Shown here one piece after another: positions 32,163 to 35,440 of a stretch of 35,440 nt of DNA. The first letter of the stretch is position 1, and each line of letters begins with the position of its first letter. This stretch comes from Acidimicrobiaceae bacterium. GTDB lineage: Bacteria; Actinomycetota; Acidimicrobiia; Acidimicrobiales; RAAP-2. The notes below the pieces were generated by a model. That model was not told the origin of the DNA. It saw only the letters and a list, made by a program, of their open reading frames with translations, and did no database searches. Made by a program: the position numbers and the translations under genes. The stretch spans positions 6,861 to 42,300 of the forward strand of contig PKXJ01000029.1 of assembly GCA_003132305.1 (NCBI GenBank). Reading direction: 5' to 3'.

Positions 32163-32191
32163 TTTCTATCGCAGTTTTCGACGCTTGTCAA
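32163..32191 (-). promoter_or_regulatory. Predicted sigma-70-type promoter of the liv-prp unit
   Basis: On the minus strand a consensus -35 TTGACA (32191-32186) is followed after 17 bases by TAGAAA (32168-32163). This is the best two-box promoter in the window. Transcription would start near 32156, leaving a leader of about 55 bases before livH. Confidence 0.7.
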
Positions 32192-32201
32192 TTAGTTGCC
32201 G

Positions 32202-32254
32202 GTTGAGGTTCACCTCGCAGCCAATCCTGAGTGTTATCGACACCTCAACTGAGG
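32202..32254. promoter_or_regulatory. Cluster of CCTC/GAGG palindromes upstream of the liv promoter
   Basis: GAGGT-TC-ACCTC (32205-32216) and CCTCA-AC-TGAGG (32243-32254) are two small palindromes. In addition GTTGAGGT (32202-32209) is the inverse of ACCTCAAC (32242-32249). They lie 11 to 63 bases upstream of the -35 box, a normal place for an activator. Confidence 0.4.
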
Positions 32255-32454
32255 CGGCGTTCGCGGGTCATTGCAGCGCGGAAACGCCCTGATCACCGCG
32301 CCGTCGAATCCAAAACGAACTCCCGCAAGAATCCTCCGACCTGGTATCAAGACTCCGAGTCTCATCTTGTCGCCCGAAGAAGGTTTTCCTCCATTCTTGA
32401 GGCTCGCCCAAGAATCCCCAGAGTAGTGACGTTCGGGCTGCAATAGTTGTCACC

Positions 32455-33261
32455 ATGCCAAATCCGGATCGATACTCGCACGGTCACCACGAATCAGTAC
32501 TACGAAGCCACCGGTGGCGAACGGCACAGAACTCTGCGGCCTTTCTCCTTCCCCACTTGACACCTGCGCACCACGTGTTGGACGTGGGTTGCGGGCCGGG
32601 AACGGTCACGATCGACCTGGCCAGAGTGGTGTCGTCGGGTCACGTCACCGGTATTGACATCTCCGAAGAAGTGATCGAGATCGCTCGTCGTGCACTGCAC
32701 GACAGTGACGCCCACAATGTCGATTTCGAAGTCGGCGACGTGTACGGCCTTTCATTCGACAATAAATCGTTCGACGTCGTTTACGCGCATCAAGTGTTGC
32801 AACACCTAAGCAATCCCGGCGCCGCACTCTCCGAGATGCGCCGAGTCTTGCGCGGTGGGGGCCTGCTCGCCGTACGCGACAGCGACTACGCTGCTTTCAG
32901 CTGGTCCCCGGATGATCCTCGTCTCGATCGGTGGATGGACATTTACCAGGGGCTGACCAGGATAAACCATGTTGACGCCAACGCGGGGCGACATCTTCAC
33001 GCGTGGGTACGACAGGCCGGATTCTCCTCCTTGGAAGTTACAACGTCGAACTGGACGTACTACCTGCCCCAAGAGCGCGCGTGGTGGGGACAACTCTGGG
33101 CTGACCGAGTTCGAGAGAGTGAATTCGCGCGCCAGAGCTTGGAGCACGAACTGACGACTGAAGTTGAGCTGAACCAGATCGCTGAGGCGTTCTTGGAGTG
33201 GGCGGTCGACCCAGACGGTTTTTTCAATCTCGTCCACACTGAGGTACTCGCCAGCTGTTAG
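32455..33261 (+). CDS. Class I SAM-dependent methyltransferase (UbiE/COQ5-like)
   Basis: The 268-residue product is a Rossmann-fold methyltransferase. Motif I is VLDVGCGPGT (41-50), followed by VTGIDISEEVIEIARR (acidic residue of motif II), FEVGDVYGLSFDNKSFDVVY and QVLQHLSNPGAALSEMRRVL, a Methyltransf_11/UbiE-type pattern. The C-terminal third, with WTYYLPQERAWWGQLWADRV, may form the substrate lid. The substrate is unknown; small-molecule targets are more likely than nucleic acid. No clear Shine-Dalgarno precedes ATG 32455, and it does not have the TANNNT-6 spacing seen elsewhere. It is divergent from the liv unit. Confidence 0.9.
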   Translation: MPNPDRYSHGHHESVLRSHRWRTAQNSAAFLLPHLTPAHHVLDVGCGPGTVTIDLARVVSSGHVTGIDISEEVIEIARRALHDSDAHNVDFEVGDVYGLSFDNKSFDVVYAHQVLQHLSNPGAALSEMRRVLRGGGLLAVRDSDYAAFSWSPDDPRLDRWMDIYQGLTRINHVDANAGRHLHAWVRQAGFSSLEVTTSNWTYYLPQERAWWGQLWADRVRESEFARQSLEHELTTEVELNQIAEAFLEWAVDPDGFFNLVHTEVLASC

Positions 33262-33478
33262 GCAAACCCAATTTACTCGAAGCGCTGCGTAAGTCGCGTC
33301 TGGTAAATGTCGTCTTCTCCTACTTCGATCGCGGCGACGCTTTCGTTACTGAGGTCAGGCACGTGGTCAGACTTAGTTGACCCTCATCGCGACGTTTCGA
33401 CGACGGACTCCTCGGGGTCATTTTCGTCGCTCACGAAGTGGGTACTCTGCCAATGGGGAGACGAGACGAGAGAAGACC

Positions 33479-35185
33479 ATGGAACAACCCGGACGCGATG
33501 ACCTCATCAGTTGGAAGGAGTCCCAACCCGCCAATTTCTTCACTGCCGTGCCCCAACTCCGGTCACTGCTGGAACTACGCATGGGCAAGCCACTTACGGC
33601 GCTTCTGGAAGAGAAACTCACGAACTTTGGTCGCGACGTCGCCCAGATAATCGAACCAGCGGTCCACACCCAGGAACGAAATCGTGAGTTCCCCAAACTG
33701 CGCTCGTTCGACGAAGTAGGGCGCCACGTTGAACAAGTCGAATTTCACCCCGCTCACGAAGAAGCCGCGCGCGCGGCGTGGGCATCGGGCATGCTCGGTA
33801 CCGCACTTAATTTCGAGGGAGCCTTCGAAGTAGCCGGGCTCTTCTTTTTGCTCTCGCACGTCGGTGAGGGCGGCCAAGCCTGTCCCATTGTCTGCACCAT
33901 TGGCTTACGAAGAGCAGTCGAGCACCGAGCGTCTCCAATGATCAAAGAGCGCTACTTGAAAGGCCTCACCGAAACTGACTCGTCGAAGGCCCTGCGAGGT
34001 TCTCAGTTCCTAACTGAGGTGCAAGGAGGATCCGACGTTGGCGCGAACGTCACCAGGGCGACGTTAGACCCGGAGGTACCTGGCGCTTGGCGGATCAGTG
34101 GTGAGAAGTGGTTCTGCTCTGTCGCCGACGCGGATCTCTTTGCCGTGACAGCTCGCCCCGACTCCGCGGGACCCGGTACGAAGGGACTGGCCTGCTTTGT
34201 TGTCCCGCGTTCACTCGACGGCGCCACCCCCAATGGCTTTCGTCTACGTCGCTTGAAGGACAAACTGGGTACGAGAATACTGGCCTCGGCCGAGATTGAC
34301 TTCAACGACGTGCTGGCGTGGCCCATTGGAGAGTTAGACGAGGGATTTCACGTCGCAGTCGAAGAACTACTCAATACTTCCAGGTGGCTGAACGCCGTCG
34401 GCTCCGCCGGGATTATGAGTCGCGCGTACTTAGAAGCATCCTCTTTCGCGCTTCACCGCACGGCGTTCGGCGTATCGATTGCGTCGTATCGTGCCATTCG
34501 TGAACAACTAGCAAGGATGAAAATTGAGACCTCAGCGGCTCTTGCGTCAACCTTCGCGCTGACTGAACTCGTGGGCAGAATCGACGAAGGTACGGCCACA
34601 GAAAGCGACGCGGGCGTTCATCGGTTTCTGGTGAACGCTAATAAGTACGTCACGTCAATCGCGGCGTCCGACGTAGTCCACCAGGGAATTGAGGTGCTAG
34701 GCGGCAACGGCACGATTGAGGAATTCTCCCCTCTGCCTCGTCTCTATCGTGACGCTGTGGTCTTTGAGAGTTGGGAAGGAACCCACAACGTCCTCTGCGC
34801 CCAGGTGCGTCGAGACTGTGTTCGTCTAAAACTTCTAGATGTTATGAATCAGTGGATCGAAAAGGAGCTCTCGCTGGTATCGACTAAGTATTCTCGCGAA
34901 GTCGAACAGATCCTTCACTCGCTGAGCGCACTTCAGCCCGGACTGCTCGAGAGCCTTATAGATTCAAGCCGGTCTGACCCGAACTTCCGCCGACTTCTCA
35001 CTGATCTCATGCACGTTGTTCAAGCCACGTGTCTACTTCGCGAGGCTGACAACTCTCCCTCTGATGCCAGCAAGAAAGCTACCGCGTCAGCCTTCATTCT
35101 TCTTCACCTCGAGAACGGAGGGTTCGGCGCAGAACCCCGATGGGCTCTGTTCGTCGACGACATTCTTGTCGAGGCACTTAGCTGA
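33479..35185 (+). CDS. AidB-like acyl-CoA dehydrogenase
   Basis: The 568-residue flavoprotein belongs to the acyl-CoA dehydrogenase superfamily and is closest in layout to the AidB branch. It has GSQFLTEVQGGSDVGANVT (174-192), WRISGEKWFCSVADADLFAV, KDKLGTRILASAEIDF, and near the end GIEVLGGNGTIEEFSPLPRL plus YRDAVVFESWEGTHNVLC (423-440). AidB-type proteins often lack demonstrated acyl-CoA turnover, so the substrate is unclear. ATG 33479 is preceded by GAGAGAAG. An open frame extends to 33377 but is Arg-rich and unlike the family. G+C is clearly lower than in the left half (29/60 at 34321-34380). The last 130 residues form an extra helical region. Confidence 0.9.
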   Translation: MEQPGRDDLISWKESQPANFFTAVPQLRSLLELRMGKPLTALLEEKLTNFGRDVAQIIEPAVHTQERNREFPKLRSFDEVGRHVEQVEFHPAHEEAARAAWASGMLGTALNFEGAFEVAGLFFLLSHVGEGGQACPIVCTIGLRRAVEHRASPMIKERYLKGLTETDSSKALRGSQFLTEVQGGSDVGANVTRATLDPEVPGAWRISGEKWFCSVADADLFAVTARPDSAGPGTKGLACFVVPRSLDGATPNGFRLRRLKDKLGTRILASAEIDFNDVLAWPIGELDEGFHVAVEELLNTSRWLNAVGSAGIMSRAYLEASSFALHRTAFGVSIASYRAIREQLARMKIETSAALASTFALTELVGRIDEGTATESDAGVHRFLVNANKYVTSIAASDVVHQGIEVLGGNGTIEEFSPLPRLYRDAVVFESWEGTHNVLCAQVRRDCVRLKLLDVMNQWIEKELSLVSTKYSREVEQILHSLSALQPGLLESLIDSSRSDPNFRRLLTDLMHVVQATCLLREADNSPSDASKKATASAFILLHLENGGFGAEPRWALFVDDILVEALS

Positions 35186-35229
35186 CGTCGAAGTCGAAGC
35201 CCTGACTTTTCGAGTAGTCGAAGACAGCC

Positions 35230-35256
35230 TTGACGGCATTCGCCCTGGAGTAAAGT
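35230..35256 (+). promoter_or_regulatory. Possible promoter of tRNA-Lys
   Basis: TTGACG (35230-35235) and TAAAGT (35251-35256) are 15 bases apart, a short spacer. The start would fall about 40 bases before the tRNA. The spacing makes this tentative. Confidence 0.3.
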
Positions 35257-35302
35257 AACTGGTCGGTGGCTTTCAGTTTGCAGATGAAGAAAGCCATGCA
35301 CC

Positions 35303-35378
35303 GGGCCGCTAGCTCATCGGGAAGAGCAGGGGACTTTTAATCCCAAGGTGCCGGGATCGAGACCCGGGCGGCCCACCA
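35303..35378 (+). tRNA. tRNA-Lys(TTT), CCA encoded
   Basis: The acceptor stem GGGCCGC (35303-35309) pairs with GCGGCCC (35368-35374), followed by discriminator A and an encoded CCA. The D stem is GCTC/GAGC (35312-35315, 35324-35327). The anticodon loop CTTTTAA (35334-35340) has anticodon TTT at 35336-35338, and the T stem is CCGGG/CCCGG (35351-35355, 35363-35367). The base pair at the foot of the anticodon stem is G-A, a mismatch where G-U is common. The T loop ATCGAGA is slightly unusual at its first base. Confidence 0.96.
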
Positions 35379-35440
35379 GGAGTTTGTTCTATCTCGGTTG
35401 ATCCTAGACAGATCGATAACGGATGTTCTGTTACTCAGTA

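Larger units (their letters stand above)
32102..32454. other. 353-base divergent control region without a gene
   Basis: This gap separates livH (minus) from the methyltransferase (plus). It contains the predicted liv promoter (32163-32191), a perfect 9-bp inverted repeat (32125-32155), a cluster of CCTC/GAGG palindromes (32202-32254) and a short palindrome AGACTC-C-GAGTCT (32350-32362). I see no convincing coding frame; the short ones present have no family features. Confidence 0.75.

Noticed and set aside
35303-35440. tRNA-Lys as an attachment site of an integrated element
   Set aside because: No integrase, no direct repeat of the tRNA 3' end and no phage or plasmid genes are visible in the window.
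1-35440. CRISPR arrays, insertion sequences, rRNA genes
   Set aside because: No regularly spaced repeats, transposase motifs or rRNA-like sequence were seen on either strand.

Overview
The window is a gene-dense, mostly leftward-transcribed stretch of an actinobacterial chromosome. It carries a mycothiol gene (mshA), a nickel superoxide dismutase with its maturation protease, a rex-hemACDBL cluster, and a high G+C content over most of its length (41 of 60 bases at 7501-7560). An Acidimicrobiia-like lineage would fit, but that is inference; no rRNA is present to settle it.

Layout. (1) 1-8097, minus: the respiratory complex I operon nuoABCDEFG and a nuoH cut by the window edge, with each gene overlapping or abutting the next. 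(2) 8167-9504, plus: a geranylgeranyl-reductase-family flavoprotein divergent from nuoA, probably modifying the menaquinone tail. (3) 9512-19007, minus: mshA, a YbjN-family gene, proC, rex, hemA, hemC, hemD, hemB, hemL and an unrecognised membrane-anchored protein, i.e. mycothiol, proline, redox sensing and tetrapyrrole synthesis through the C5 pathway. (4) 19129-21276: an S66 (LD-carboxypeptidase/MccF-like) peptidase, the divergent sodX/sodN pair, a perfect 21-bp bidirectional terminator and a tiny TraR/DksA zinc-finger protein. (5) 21355-32101, minus: a ten-gene catabolic unit, livHMGF-livK, a class III CoA-transferase, an HMG-CoA-lyase-like enzyme, an IclR regulator, prpD and prpB. (6) 32455-35378, plus: a methyltransferase, an AidB-like acyl-CoA dehydrogenase and tRNA-Lys(TTT), with visibly lower G+C (29 of 60 in each of two lines counted).

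How it works together. Regions 1-3 form an energy and redox block: complex I, quinone tailoring, the NADH/NAD+ sensor Rex and haem synthesis. Region 5 reads as one import-to-central-metabolism pathway. An ABC transporter brings in an unknown organic acid or amino acid, the CoA-transferase activates it, the lyase splits it, and PrpD/PrpB finish a propionyl-CoA-type product through the methylcitrate cycle. The substrate is unknown and this is the best candidate for an undescribed system. It has a recognisable promoter (TTGACA-17-TAGAAA) with a perfect 9-bp inverted repeat at the predicted transcription start.

A second pattern is regulatory. Seven genes without a good Shine-Dalgarno sequence (the flavoprotein gene, hemB, rex, proC, mshA, sodX, traR-like) each have a TANNNT hexamer exactly six bases before the start codon, the geometry expected for leaderless mRNAs. 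This also helped choose several start codons.
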